DNA of 64,000 bases, from contig OY730170.1 in the NCBI GenBank assembly GCA_963422465.1, positions 1,178,001-1,242,000 of the forward strand, written 5' to 3'. Position 1 is the first letter of the stretch; every line of letters begins with the position of its first letter. The position numbers and the translations under genes are program-made. The stretch comes from Lichina pygmaea. Lineage: Eukaryota; Ascomycota; Lichinomycetes; Lichinales; Lichinaceae. Shown here in pieces: positions 1-10,742 of this stretch. The notes beneath the pieces are model-generated. The model made no database searches, was not told the origin of the DNA, and was given only the letters and a program-made list of their open reading frames with translations.

Positions 1-392
1 ATCCGTATACTCCTGTGATTCTCCGGGACAGCGCTCAGTCCTCATCCTCCGGCAGCGAAGAGCCGACCAACGATACGTGAGGGGTAACATGCAGATTTCA
101 ACCTGGCAAGGAGATATCAATCTAACCCGAGCGAACCCACCCCATTGACGAGATCAAAGATCAATCTCATGGCCACACAGAACTCCTCAAAATCCAAGTT
201 GCCATCATTGTCAACGTCTGCCAAATCCCAGACCTTCTCTAGCTGGTCGTCTCTGAGCTGACTGTTCTTGAGCACCGAAGCCGCTTGAGCGCCTTGCAAG
301 TGCGTCGATCCTCCAGCCAACGACGAGAAGATTTCCCAGTACCGCTCTATCTCCCATTGCTCCATACGTTTGGGATCGGTGGATCTCGACAT
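1..392 (-). CDS. END3: End3-like EH-domain endocytosis protein, 5' part only
   Basis: The start of the gene for the End3 subunit of the Pan1/Sla1/End3 complex, which links endocytic cargo to cortical actin. Exon 1 runs from the ATG at 392 down to 141. It encodes [13 protein letters not shown], then an EH domain ending in an EF-hand-like loop ([16 protein letters not shown]) and IFDLVNG. An intron at 140-13 (gtgggt..cacag) joins NG to E-Y-T-D, and the gene leaves the window at base 1. I chose the ATG at 392 over one 69 bases upstream because family members begin just before the MEQWEI block. The identification rests on the N-terminal EH domain alone. Another EH-domain protein is possible but less likely given the [10 protein letters not shown] opening. 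Confidence 0.85.
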
Positions 393-1118
393 GGTGCCGT
401 AACGGAAATGAGGAAGAGAGATCTCGAGGACGGCACTCCAACAAGCTGCTGTGGCTGCCAACCACTGCCAACGAAGTCTCCGTACGCGTCAACGTACAAG
501 GAAGAAAGATTTTCCGTCTACTTCGAAAGTACGTGATAACTACGCAATGTACCCGTGGTACGTAAGGTACTTCGTACTGGTGTTACATAAGCTACCGTTG
601 ACTATGCACCTTCGTACCGTAATGTTCATCTTCTCACGTGATCATGAAATCAAGTTCCTCAAGCCACAGAAGACGGAGATGTGTGGTGACCTGTGTCATC
701 GTAGAAGTGTGCTGGGAGACTGGCCAAATATAGTTACAAGGGCTACAACTCTGCGGAGTCCAGCCCTACGGGCACACGATTGTAACAACGCACTACGTTA
801 ATGTACTCCACGCTGACACCCGACTTAAACAGAAACACAGATAGGTAATTTTTACTGTCTACTTCACAGAATCACCAGCATAGTAACACTTCAAGAGCAA
901 CTATAAACACACGCATGTATTGGTATCCTGACCATTTCTATACAGAATCTGTTCCTAGCTTAGACCAACAAAAACACTACCTTCATTGTAACCCACAAAT
1001 CTCTCCAGGCTGAAAGGAGGAATGACAAGGTCACTCACAGAAGGCAACGATCCACGTTGTTGTTATCCGACAAACCCTGTGTTCAACCCGATGGTCCCGT
1101 CTCACTGGTGAAGCATAT
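393..1118. other. Intergenic, no gene recognised
   Basis: Between the divergent end of END3 and the 3' end of the next minus-strand gene. It holds several GTAC and CGTAC words (about 501-575), probably in the END3 promoter side. Open frames here have no recognisable protein content. Confidence 0.5.
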
Positions 1119-1448
1119 CTAATACTCTCCACCGGAGTAGACGCATGCCTCGCAGCCACAGTCCTCGGCCAGCATGGCGTGGGCGTACGTGGCCAGGTCG
1201 CTCGAGATGAATGAGTCGACCGAGACCTGAAAAATGTTCTTTGTGTAGTGAGGCGGGAAGATGCCGTTGGCGTTATTCTTTGCCTTGGACTTGCCGATCT
1301 TTCTCCTGACGGCCTCGACAAGTCTTTTCATCTGCGACGGTCGCGTCGGTGGCGCCGCTGGGGCGTCTGCCATCAGCTGTTCGTGGCATATGCTTTTGTA
1401 CATGACCGTGCGCCCGTCCGGGTATATAGTTCTGACTCTGAGACACAT
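1119..1448 (-). CDS. Small cysteine-containing orphan protein
   Basis: An uninterrupted frame of 109 codons from ATG 1448 to a stop at 1119, starting MCLRVRTIYPDGRTV and ending CGCEACVYSGGEY. The middle is basic (about residues 38-58, with KRLVEAVRRKIGKSKAK). The C-terminus has a C-x-C-x2-C cluster, and two more cysteines lie near the N-terminus. There is no signal peptide and no membrane segment. The opening recalls short fungal proteins that begin MC followed by a Y-x-x-G-R/H motif and end in clustered cysteines, but I cannot name the family. Base composition is that of the neighbouring genes. No intron is needed. It could be a terminal exon of a longer gene. Confidence 0.5.
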   Translation of the reverse strand: MCLRVRTIYPDGRTVMYKSICHEQLMADAPAAPPTRPSQMKRLVEAVRRKIGKSKAKNNANGIFPPHYTKNIFQVSVDSFISSDLATYAHAMLAEDCGCEACVYSGGEY

Positions 1449-2628
1449 GATGATATGCCTGTTTCTGCTGCTTTTGAAGGGTTAGTAAACTTGACCAGCG
1501 AAAGAAACTTACCTGTGCGGGTCCTTCTCCACGTTGCTACCTGGCAGTGTCGGAAGGTGAGATGCTTGGTGATGATAGAAGGCAGGGGAACATGCACAGC
1601 TTATATATTCCATCTTCAAGGACTGGCGAACTTCAAGTGATAGACGATTTACAATGCTCCCTCATTGTTTATTCCATTGTGTGATGCAGTATCGAGATTG
1701 TAGGTCTTTCAAATGAACAAAGTCTCTGTCGACCTGAAAGAGAGTGTTCCATCTCCTTGTTTTGGAACAAAAGAGTGTTGTTCTTTGTGTAGGGTGGGAG
1801 AGAAGACCCCGTGTAGCTGTCGAGTGCTGCTTCAAAGATCTTTGTTACCATTCGATGGATGACAACAATGGAGTTTCATTTGTCTGTTTCAGAGGTTGCA
1901 CACTTTCAACATCTGTTGCACTTCGGAAATCCAGTTCAAGGAGGCAGGCAGGTCCAGTTTGTTATGTTGGTAGGTACAGCTGCATTTGCAGTTGCATCTG
2001 CCAATGACAAGCCATCACAGTCGTAAGCACGCCGCTGCGTAATGGACTTGGAACAAAGAGAGTACATACGTTCCCGAAACATATTTCCGCCTACCTCAAG
2101 AGCTTCTTTCCTACAACTTCGCACCTCCACCATCGACTTATCAAGTCACCAGAGAATCAAACGGAGAAGTTCGAAATCGAAGCGGGACTCCGCGAAATGA
2201 AACGAGATCGGCAGTGGCAAAAGCCACCATAAGTACATTGGGAGCCAGTGGAGGTAACGGCCGCCGTGGCAACTGTCGCGCCAGAGACCCGGTGGTAGCA
2301 ACAGTGGTATCCGCACAAGTGGAAGAATTACAGCAGTAGCAGGGGAAAAAGAAGGCACAGAGGTGTCAAGAGCAGGAGCAGCAATAGTAGCAATAGCAAC
2401 AGTTGTGGTTGACGAGAGGATCAGGCGTGTGACGCCGTCCCCACGTCAAGGAAGAGGAGAGCAAAGAGGCGGAACAGGAGAGTAGTGTACAGATTTAGAA
2501 CGGTAGAATTAGAACTGGTGGAAGAAGGAGTAAAAGAGGCACGAGAAGCTGCCGGGGAAGAAAAGGAAGTAGAAAGAGAGTAGGAAGAGACGAGATCGCC
2601 TGGGTGCCATTCGAATCAACTATGCCTC
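1449..2628. other. Intergenic, no gene recognised
   Basis: About 1.2 kb between two minus-strand genes. The half nearer 2628 is purine-rich on the plus strand (repeated gaagaggag-type words, about 2360-2600) and may be the transcribed 3' region of the following gene. I see no convincing coding frame, RNA gene or repeat. Confidence 0.45.
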
Positions 2629-4333
2629 TCATTCCTTATCCTTTCTCTTCTTTCTCGCCGGTGACTTTGTTGTTGCTGTTGCGGCGGCTGTTCTGGCTCG
2701 GGTGACTCTTGCCGTTGGTGCTGATCTTGACGCCGGTAATTTTCGCCTCGTCGCCGGTGATACCGTCGTGGTGGCCAAGGCGGTCGATCTGGCCGAAGCA
2801 GCACATTTGCCTGTGTCTTTGCCAGCGCCTGTGCCCGTGCCCGTGCGCATGTGTGTGCTCGGAGATGTACCCAGCAGTGTAGACCCCGCGCTTCTTCCTG
2901 CGCTGATGCTTGATCTTGTAGCGTGGACGTCCATCGTGTATGTTGGGGCGCTGATTGGAGCCGTGCCTTCGAGATTGGACGGCCGGGCCGTGGATGACGA
3001 TGACGCTGGAATTGGTGGCGAATGCTGTCTCTTGCGAGATTTCGATTCGGTAGTCGGTGCCGACGGTCGCACCTTTGGGGGTCGACCGCGGCGTTTCGTC
3101 GGTGCTTCTCTCGTCGTCGACGGCAGCGGTGGTGCGCCGCAGTCGCCAGGAGGAAGGGTTGTCGTGGGCGTAGATATATCTGCGGTCGAGCAGTCTCCAT
3201 TGGCCGCGCTCGTGATTTTTTCAAAAGTGGGAGCAGCGGTAACCGGTGTCATAGGCGATGGGGGTGGAACTCCCCACCCTGGTCGCACGGCGATTGTCGT
3301 AGTGTCAGGCGTGCTAGATGGAAGACACGCCGTGGGCGGAGGCATAGCAGCGGTTGACAGGTTCGCAGCAGCAGTAACAGGGGTGATGGGCGACGGTGGT
3401 GGAAGTCCCCAGCGAGCTTTGGTGGCGAGACTAGGTGCTGCACCCGCCGATGGAGATACGGCTGTTGCTGGACCGCTTGTGCTGCCCATGTTCGTGACGT
3501 TGTGAAATACAGTAGCAGTAGTACCCGGAGTGACTGGGCGCAGAGATGGAACACCCGAATCTTTCTTCACGGTGATAGTAAGTCCTGGGTTCGCCGACAT
3601 TCGCTTCGCAGCCGCGGTACCAGTTGTGCTACATGGAGGAGATGCCGTGGGCGGAGATATCTCTGTGGTTGACAAGTTCGCAGCAGCTATGCTCCTCGTG
3701 CTTTCAGAGACACCAATCCCAGCACCAGCTCCATCAGCAACCGAAGTCGATGGCAAAGGTGGCGGTGGTTCCCCATCAGATTGGGTGGCGAGAGCAAGTG
3801 CTGCATTCGCCGCTGCCTCTGCCCGTCGCTTCTTGGTGTTGTACGGACCGCGTTTCTTCCTAGCGGGGGGAACTGGCGGGACGGCACTGGGCGCGGCGGC
3901 GTCAAGTTTGACCCTGACGGTCGCCGACGAAGGCCGACTCGCTGACACGGCCGGACTGGATAAACACGGCTCTGAAAGCCCCTGAGGCGAGTCGAATGAC
4001 GGCCAAGTAGCAACGCATACCGACCCCGTGGCGTGTTCGTCCCTCGGGACGAGAAGCGCTTGTTGGCCACCGCCGCCATGTCTCGTGGTGTCAGTTGGTA
4101 AAGGGTTCATATCGATCGTCTTCAATCCCCCTGCGATGCGCGGTTGAACAAAGACGCACGCGGAACCCTCGGTGTCCCCTTCCCGCTTAATGGTGTCCGA
4201 CTGAGTATAATCAGGTACAGTAACTTCGACCTCGACTTTGGACTTCGCAGAGTCTGACTTGGCCGCAGACGGGCCCGGAGCCAAGGGCTGATGCGGTCGG
4301 ATTGCGACTTGCAGATTGTCCAACGGCCTATCG

Positions 4334-4383
<50 letters not shown>

Positions 4384-6197
4384 CTCGGGAAGCCCTGTAT
4401 CCCCAAAAACGACTATTTGTCGGGCAGTCCTTGAAGTCGCTCCTCTATCCTGACTACCCGGTGGCGGAGACTCTGCCTGCATTGGTGACATGACCGTTTC
4501 TAGCCACGGCAACCGCCGAACAACTTTTGCCTGCGGACCCTTCGGCTCGTCACTGCCACACGTGTCGTCGGTTGTGGACGCTTTCTTGAAGATGATTCTT
4601 GGCGTTGTAAGATCTGACGAGGCGGGACCCGACTGAATGTCGGTCACCTGGGATGGAACTGAAGCTCCTGGCGGAGCCGAGGCGACCAAAGGCGGCTGCC
4701 GAACTGGCCCCGGTGACGTAGCCGGCGACTTGATCGCGATAGCGTCCTGATCGACCGAGCTCTTGATTCGTAACACAATCTTTGGTCGGTTCGCAGTCGG
4801 CTGACGGGCCCTCGGTCGCCCAGGCCGAGCCCTCGGTGCTTGCGGCATGGCCGATGGGGTGCTCGATCCCGACGGCGCAGTTTCCGCGGTGACGATGCTC
4901 CTCTCGGCACTGATATCTGGGCTGCGCTGCGCTTCCTCGACTTGTCCGTTGAGGATCAGCTGCAGAGGCTTCATCGGCCACCCCCGCCTCGATGTCCGAG
5001 CCTGATTCTGACAGCCCGAGGCAAACGTGCCAGCCTCTGGGCCACTGGACCGTTTAAACGACTTGGGTTGTCTCGCGAACGGTGCAAGAGACGGTTCTTG
5101 CACGGGTGGACCATCGTCTGAGAGCCTTGAGCCATCTTCTGCGACGGCTCGCTCTGGCCTCTTGAGAAGAAGTTGACTGCGATCGGGCAGCTCGCCCATG
5201 ATCTTCCAGTCACCTAGCATTTCGGGCTCGAGTCCACGAGATCTGGCGTACTTTTCGGCGATAGCTAATTCGTTGGTCGTCGATTGGTACTGCTTCTGCG
5301 TAACCAAGTCCTTGTATAGATAGTCCTGAGCCATCGCCCTAAACTCTGACAACGGCAAGTCGACAAAGGTCGGCCCTTTCCACTCGTAGAGTCTTCGTGC
5401 CACCATCTGTTGCCAGTTCGAGATACGCTCGTCTTCTGCGCTGGTCTCCTCGTCACGTACAGCGAGTAGTGCGATGGCTCGCTCCTGCTGCCTTTCATCG
5501 AGACCCAACCAAGTGCAGACATGACGAATAGTCTCCGCGTCACGTGAGAAAGATTCTAGAAGTGCATCGAGAATGGAGATCTTATGGCCGTCACTGACGT
5601 CTTCCCAGGTTGGAAGAGGTTGCTTGGAGTGACCGAATTGTTAGTACAGCACAACGGCAGCGAAAGCCTGCTCGGACGTCTCTAGGGTACACCTACAAAT
5701 CTTTTCAACGGCTGCTCCCTGCCGTCTTCATCGCCCTCCTTCATATCGCGCGTGAATCTCACTTCTCGGATCATTCGCGTGCAGGAAACCGAGTGAGATT
5801 TGTCCGCGTGGACGTTCGGTTGTCTCTTCCTCGGATGTCGCGTCTTGTCTTGAGCCACGGTGTAAGATGGAGTATCGTTCTCACTTCGCACAATCTGAGA
5901 TGGAGATGGGCGTAGGTTGGCGTCTTCCGCTATGGCGGCGGAGGAGCCTTCCTTCCTGGTAACTTCGCCGTCTGGGCTGCGTCTGCCTTCGCTGGTGGCC
6001 GGCTTAGCTGATCGCTTGAGAGCAGCCGACGGACCTTCGAGGGTGGGAAATGCGGCGGGAGGTAGGTTTGGATTGAACTCGATGATGACTGGCCGTACCT
6101 CCTGGCGGACGAAAAACCCAGGCACTCGGCGAGAAGCCACGAATTCAACATCCTCGCTGTACCGAGCTGGTGTTTTGATTGTCTTCCTCAGCTCCAT
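2629..6197 (-). CDS. Long low-complexity AT-hook nuclear protein, function unknown
   Basis: Two exons: 6197-5697 and 5622-2629. They are joined across a 74-base intron with donor gtaggt, a TACTAAC branch site and acceptor ccaag; the phase is kept. The product is about 1164 residues. The N-terminal part looks folded (RYSEDVEFVASRRVPGFFV; then TWEDVSDGHKISILDALLES, about residues 172-191, and CTWLGLDERQQERAI). The rest is rich in P, S, T and A. AT-hook-like basic motifs stand at about residues 431 (RPGRPRARQ), 754 (KKRGPYNTKKRR) and 1008 (KRRGRPPKVRP), and the C-terminus is RKKRKDKE, a likely nuclear signal. A polythreonine run comes from a triplet repeat. I infer DNA or chromatin binding. The conserved N-terminal block is not one I can name. 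The true start may be further upstream. Confidence 0.75.
4334..4382. repeat. GTC triplet microsatellite inside a coding region
   Basis: About sixteen consecutive GTC/CGT units on the plus strand, read on the minus strand as ACG/ACC codons giving a polythreonine tract in the AT-hook protein. Being triplet-based, length change keeps the frame. Confidence 0.9.
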
Positions 6198-6774
6198 CTG
6201 AATGGCAACTTCCTGTTGTATCGTGTAAATATCCGAGGAGACGGTGGAGTGGAGGGCGAAGAAGACGTGGGAAAGACCCTAGGGCAAACAAACACAAACA
6301 CGAGTCATAAGCTGGTAGCTGCAGACGGGGGTGATATTTGTTGACTGGTGTTGTAAGATGAGTAACCCGACCGTGATCGATGCTTGCAGGTGTTTGGTCT
6401 GCTGTTGGTCCCTTGTCAAGGGTAGTTTTGGGGTGATCGCAACAGCCAGGGCAGGATGTACCTCAGCGACGCAACAGTGAATGGAAGCAGCTACCGAATT
6501 TGGAAGGGGACATATACGTGGCATGGGAGTGAATGGAAAGACTCATCAACAATCACGAATGAGCCTCGACCAACTTACAGCTGGTGTATTCAATCTCGCC
6601 ACTGTCTTTGAGCAAGGCAGACCGATCAGCCGCCTGTCGACAAAAGCGATGAATTAGATTCTTGCAGCTGGCCTGCATGGCAACGGAAAGCTCCATGAAG
6701 TTGATTCCCACACCCGCTCTCTCTCCAGCTTTCTCACCGTCTTACTCTCTGACGCACATCATGTCTCTTTTCTT
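6198..6774 (-). other. Possible upstream exons of the AT-hook protein gene
   Basis: The frame of the ATG at 6197 stays open upstream to an acceptor-like ctag at 6280-6279, and the residues it adds (LSHVFFALHSTVSSDIYTIQQEVAIQ) look like protein rather than UTR. Further up, an ATG at 6678 opens MQASCKNLIHRFCRQ..GEIEYTS, followed by a strong donor gtaagt at 6578. The simplest splice of the two leaves the phases unmatched, so a small extra exon or a different acceptor would be needed. I therefore keep 6197 as the annotated start. Confidence 0.35.
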
Positions 6775-7740
6775 TCAGTCATCAAGCCAGTCTCTAAACG
6801 GCGCGGCTCCGGGTCGTCCTCGAGAAGCGCAGGGATCCTGTTTGTCGCCAGACCCGCCTGCGAAATCTTCTGCCTCTTCAAGAGCCCGCTTCGACCCTCT
6901 GTTGCCTCCAGAGTCTCCCGGGCCAAAGAATCTCGCGTTCTTGACACTACGCTCAGCTGCGACGATATCGGCGAAAGAGGAGAGACCTTCGCTCAGGCCA
7001 CCGGCGAAGGACGCGCAGCCGCGTCGTAACTGAACCAAATTCACGGCGTCCTTGACGGATAAGTCGTACATGGCCAAGATGTAGGCCACGACAACCGCGG
7101 CTGAGCCTCCTATACCGGACTCACAGTACACCAAGACCTTCCCTAGATGACCGGTCATGTTCGAATCCGCCTTTTCGTCCTCGACTTCTATCAACCGCCA
7201 TCTCCCCTTGAGCTTGCGCATCGGTTCGCCGTATACCGTGGTCAAGTGTGCGTTGATCAACCCGACCCCGCGGCCGAACGAGGAGACGAAGTTGAAGCGG
7301 TCATCGATATCGACAGAGCGAAATTCAAGACCTAGATCGTCCGAAACTTTCCTGCCGTCGAGCACATTTTTCTGGGGCACTAAGGTAGATCGGATGGCGA
7401 GTATCATCGTGATGCCTTCTTGCGCCAGAAATGACCGGTCACGAGCGCTCGAAAGTGGGCCCAAATAGAGGAACGGCAGGATCTGCTGCGCTTCGCGGCG
7501 GGCTTCATACGGCCAGTAATACGGATGCGGTGGATGAAGATCGTGATAGGACACTCGTTTGATGTAAGGGTACTCCACAGCCGCGACCAAGTCGATCTCG
7601 GGGCTCTTCTCTTGGCCGTCTCTACTTGTATCGCCGGTATCAGACGATGGCCAGGACCAGGACAGATAATGTGGCCGGGAGGGCATGCGAAAGCTCCGGG
7701 GCTGCACGGCCACCTGGGGAGCGAGAATCGTGAGAACCAT
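6775..7740 (-). CDS. Dual-specificity-phosphatase-fold protein with degenerate active site
   Basis: A single-exon frame of about 321 residues. The domain runs from about residue 82 (ARREAQQILPFLYLGPLSSARDRSFL) to about 270. Typical elements are FLYLGPL..A.D..FL..EGITMILAIR, a YxVDIDDRFNFVSSF-like strand and loop, and the P-loop helix VLVYCESGIGGSAAVVVAYIL. The catalytic motif of the family is H-C-x5-R. Here cysteine 206 is kept, but the histidine is tyrosine and the arginine is glycine 212, so phosphate binding should be lost or very weak. That points to a STYX-like pseudophosphatase acting as a binding protein (inference). The C-terminal 60 residues are Gly/Ser-rich. I chose ATG 7740 because upstream residues have no family character and could be intronic. 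Confidence 0.75.
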   Translation of the reverse strand: MVLTILAPQVAVQPRSFRMPSRPHYLSWSWPSSDTGDTSRDGQEKSPEIDLVAAVEYPYIKRVSYHDLHPPHPYYWPYEARREAQQILPFLYLGPLSSARDRSFLAQEGITMILAIRSTLVPQKNVLDGRKVSDDLGLEFRSVDIDDRFNFVSSFGRGVGLINAHLTTVYGEPMRKLKGRWRLIEVEDEKADSNMTGHLGKVLVYCESGIGGSAAVVVAYILAMYDLSVKDAVNLVQLRRGCASFAGGLSEGLSSFADIVAAERSVKNARFFGPGDSGGNRGSKRALEEAEDFAGGSGDKQDPCASRGRPGAAPFRDWLDD

Positions 7741-8293
7741 CTCAACGGAATGGACCTTGAGGAGTGCGGTTGCAGGAGTAGACCTAGAGAACCAAGCCGT
7801 TAGGGAAGACGCCTTCAGAGCATTGTAACCCCTGATCCCAGCCAACAAACTTTCGAATGTCCTTACTGGGCAACGCAGGGTCGAAGTTATAACGTGACGC
7901 ACGCTCTTCCTCGACACCGTGCGATGGGCGGTGATGGAAACAAGTTCCAGCTGCTCTGAAGAGCAATGGCGCTAGTCACAGTTTGGAGACTAGGATGAAC
8001 TCGAGGACGAGGAAGAGCTGCAGGAGGAGAAATCGATATCTCCTCTCAGGGTGTCGAGGCGCTAAACCTTTTCGTTCCGTGCGTCGACGCAATGGTGTGG
8101 CGAGGGGGCATGTTGGTAAGCAACTCGTCATGGTCTGTGCAGATAATTCGACTGGTGGAGCTATCTGCAATATTTCGGCACGATCATGAGTCACAGGGAA
8201 GGGTTGGCCAAGAGTGTGCCTTCTTCTTGAGTTCTCCATGGTGATTGGGTTGAGATGATTGGATGTCGTCGTCGACTTACACTCCTTTCCGAA

Positions 8294-8338
8294 GTACCCG
8301 CGCCAAGGGTACGGAGTGCCCCCCCTTGGCGCGGGTAC
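8294..8338. repeat. Perfect 16-base inverted repeat (hairpin)
   Basis: Arms at 8294-8309 (gtacccgcgccaaggg) and 8323-8338 are exact reverse complements around a 13-base loop. The loop holds tacggagtgc, a word repeated through this window's intergenic DNA. A related stretch, starting gggtacggagtgc and ending ggcgcggta, recurs in direct orientation at about 8433-8466. Best guess: ends of a small decayed DNA transposon. Confidence 0.7.
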
Positions 8339-8481
8339 CGACGGAAGCGCCGACTCCCATGATCAAAAATCATGGACTAATTCTGCTCAGAGCCAAGCAA
8401 GCAGGATATTGGACTTGAGCACGAGGCGTTGTGGGTACGGAGTGCGGTTGGCCTTAGGGGCGCGGTAAGTTGGTGCGAAAT

Positions 8482-8669
8482 AGGGGTGTACGAGTAGGTG
8501 GTGGGACCGAGTAGGGGTGGCTCTAGCTCTAATAGCGTGACGTTTAGGCTAAGAGGATGCCTACAGCAGAGCTCTAACTCGGTAGTTGTCAGGTCTTAGT
8601 AGGAGGAGTCGCCGCGCCTACGGTATAGTGCAGCATCGATCTCTAGCCGCGCCGACTACTCGTACCCCT
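8482..8669. repeat. MITE-like inverted-repeat fragment
   Basis: The left end aggggtgtacgagtag (8482-8497) matches, apart from two extra bases, the reverse complement of ctactcgtacccct (8656-8669). The 190-base size, lack of coding and position in a promoter fit a non-autonomous DNA element. No clean target duplication was seen. Confidence 0.35.
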
Positions 8670-8773
8670 CGTACGTATTTGCGTCCGGCTACCTCGCCGA
8701 GGTGCCTAGGGATCGTTTGAAGAGGCAACGCCATGACCTGACTCGAGCTCTCGTATTCAACGCCCGTAGTACC

Positions 8774-10742
8774 ATGACCATCGCCGACGATCCCGAATCA
8801 GTTGGCCAGAGCGTCTTTGATCTGACAAAGCATCTGCCAGAGGATACTGTGGACTACACGTTGTTGGTCGTCCCCAGTGGCCACCAGCAAAGGCCTACAT
8901 CGACTAGGGAAAGACTAGAGACAGTTCGGAAATCCGCATTGTCGCTAGTCGAAAAGCGGTTGCAGGAATATTTATGGCAACGAGAGCACTTTCACCTGGA
9001 TTTCATTCGGCTCGATGGTACGATTATGTGCTGTGCTCGATTCTGATGGCCCTTGGAGCTAACTGTCGCAGACTTTCTAGGTCTGCATGGCCGGACAAAC
9101 TACGGAGATTCAATTGACGACGAGTGGTTGATTGTATACCTGCTTCGGGAGCTTAGCAGCACGTTCCCTGATCTCTGGGTGAAAGTGAACGACACTGATG
9201 GAGAGTTCCTACTCGTAGAAGCTTCCAACGAGCTTCCGCAGTGGCTTGTTCCTGAGATAGCTGAGAATAGAGTACTTTAATTTTTGCCGTGTCTCCCCCT
9301 AAGATCGATGGTAACGCTGTACATAGGTATGGATCCACCAGGGCAAGCTGCACATTATTCCAATCGACGACAAGGCGGCAAGCGCTGGGGCCTCATCTGT
9401 GCATCGAGCCCTCTCTATCGGGGAGGCGATCGACCATATTACAGCAAGACCCGACTCGTTTCTGCGCTCACCTGATCTGGAAGCAGAGGCCTTTTACCGT
9501 TTAAGAAAGTATCCAACGCGGATCACAGACTCGATGCACCATGCCTTGGTGACCCTTCCGCGGAGACTGGCACGTATCCTACATCTCAAGCCAGACGCGA
9601 TCAGCCCAGCGGTTGAAGCATTTTATCTCCGGGATCCCATCGCCCTGCGTCCTCTGCTGGAGGGAGGAGCAAAGGCCGCGACGAATTTGTATTTTCCGGC
9701 AGAGGATCTGGTGACGGTTTCTGTTCGATTTAGCAAGACAGGTTACGCACAATTGACGAGCCAACATTTTGCGCCTCCGCCAACATGGACCGGGGCCTTT
9801 GCCACGACGGCAGATTCAGCTGTCTCCAGGCGACTGGAGACCGGGATGAAAGTAACGAGTGGGTTTGAAATGCTGGTCTCCGATACTCAGTCCCAAGAAA
9901 AGGATGTGGTGCGACAGATCAAGCTAGCATTGCAGTCCGTGGCGAAAGGCGATATCCAGCTGCCGTCTGACGATGAGATCAAAGCGTGGCACGGCAAGCA
10001 GGATGACGAGGGTTGGCTTGATATCAACTATGAAGACCTCGAACATGAACTCTCGAAGAAGGTGGCAGACGGAGAAACCCAATCCGCAGCCTTTGGCGAC
10101 AGCAACGCGCATGAGAACTTGCAACGGCTCGTCCAGCGTTTCGAGTCGTTCTTGAATGATGAGAGTGCCGGGATCGACGGCGTGGAAGAGCTTGGTTCGG
10201 ATGATGATGACGATGGTAGCTTGAGCACTGGCGATGACGAAGACGACATATCTTTCAACGAAGCAGACTTTACGACGATGATGCGCGAGATGATGGGTCT
10301 GCCGCCGCAGACAGGACCGGCCGGGCCTGGCGTGTCAGGAGATGTCGGCTCGCAGAGTCCATCGCGGGGGTCGGGGGCGGAGAGTGCGCAAGGCGAAGAC
10401 GAGGCGATGCAGCAGATGATGGCAGACATGGAAGCCGAACTCAGGCGGGCCGGAGCGCTCGAGCTAGATGGTACGGCGCTCAAGGATGCCCCGGCCACGA
10501 AAGACACAGCGACGACAAGACGTCACGCGACAGCTGGCAGTGTCGAAGAAGCAGAAGGAGCTGCTGCCGATCCGGGCGACAAGGACGACGAAGTCGAGGT
10601 CGACTACAACCTGGCCAAGAACCTGCTCGAGAGCTTTGGCGGCCAAGCCGGTCTCCCTGGTCCCGGTGGAAATCTCTTGGCGTCTCTCGGCATCCTCTTA
10701 CCACGCGATGAACCCGACGTCGATGGCGATTCTCCCGATTGA
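8774..10742 (+). CDS. SGT1/ecdysoneless family protein
   Basis: Three exons: 8774-9017, 9072-9271 and 9327-10742, about 619 residues. The introns of 54 and 55 bases have gtacga..gcag and gtactt..atag ends. They restore R-L-D-D-F-L and N-R-V-W-I-H-Q, and the spliced protein runs without a break. Family blocks are PEDTVDYTLLVV near the start, then GRTNYGDSIDDEWLIVYLLRELS, DTDGEFLLVEA..PQWLVPE and RALSIGEAIDHI. An acidic C-terminal half follows (GSDDDDDGSLSTGDDEDD) with FTTMMREMMGLP. The family (ecdysoneless; human SGT1, found as a suppressor of yeast gcr2) has roles in transcription and in pre-mRNA splicing complexes. The ATG at 8774 is the first in a good context (accATGacc). Confidence 0.9.

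Larger units (their letters stand above)
7741..8773. other. Divergent promoter region with repeat fragments
   Basis: The space between the minus-strand phosphatase-like gene and the plus-strand SGT1 gene. It contains a strong hairpin (8294-8338), a second copy of part of it near 8433-8466, and an inverted-repeat fragment of about 190 bases (8482-8669). No protein frame here is convincing. Confidence 0.5.

Noticed and set aside
451-801. Plus-strand frame of 116 codons upstream of END3
   Set aside because: No similarity, unusual composition, lies in the END3 promoter side.
4302-4493. Poly-serine and poly-arginine frames at 4.3 kb
   Set aside because: Other-frame readings of the GTC microsatellite; only the minus-strand polythreonine frame belongs to the gene.
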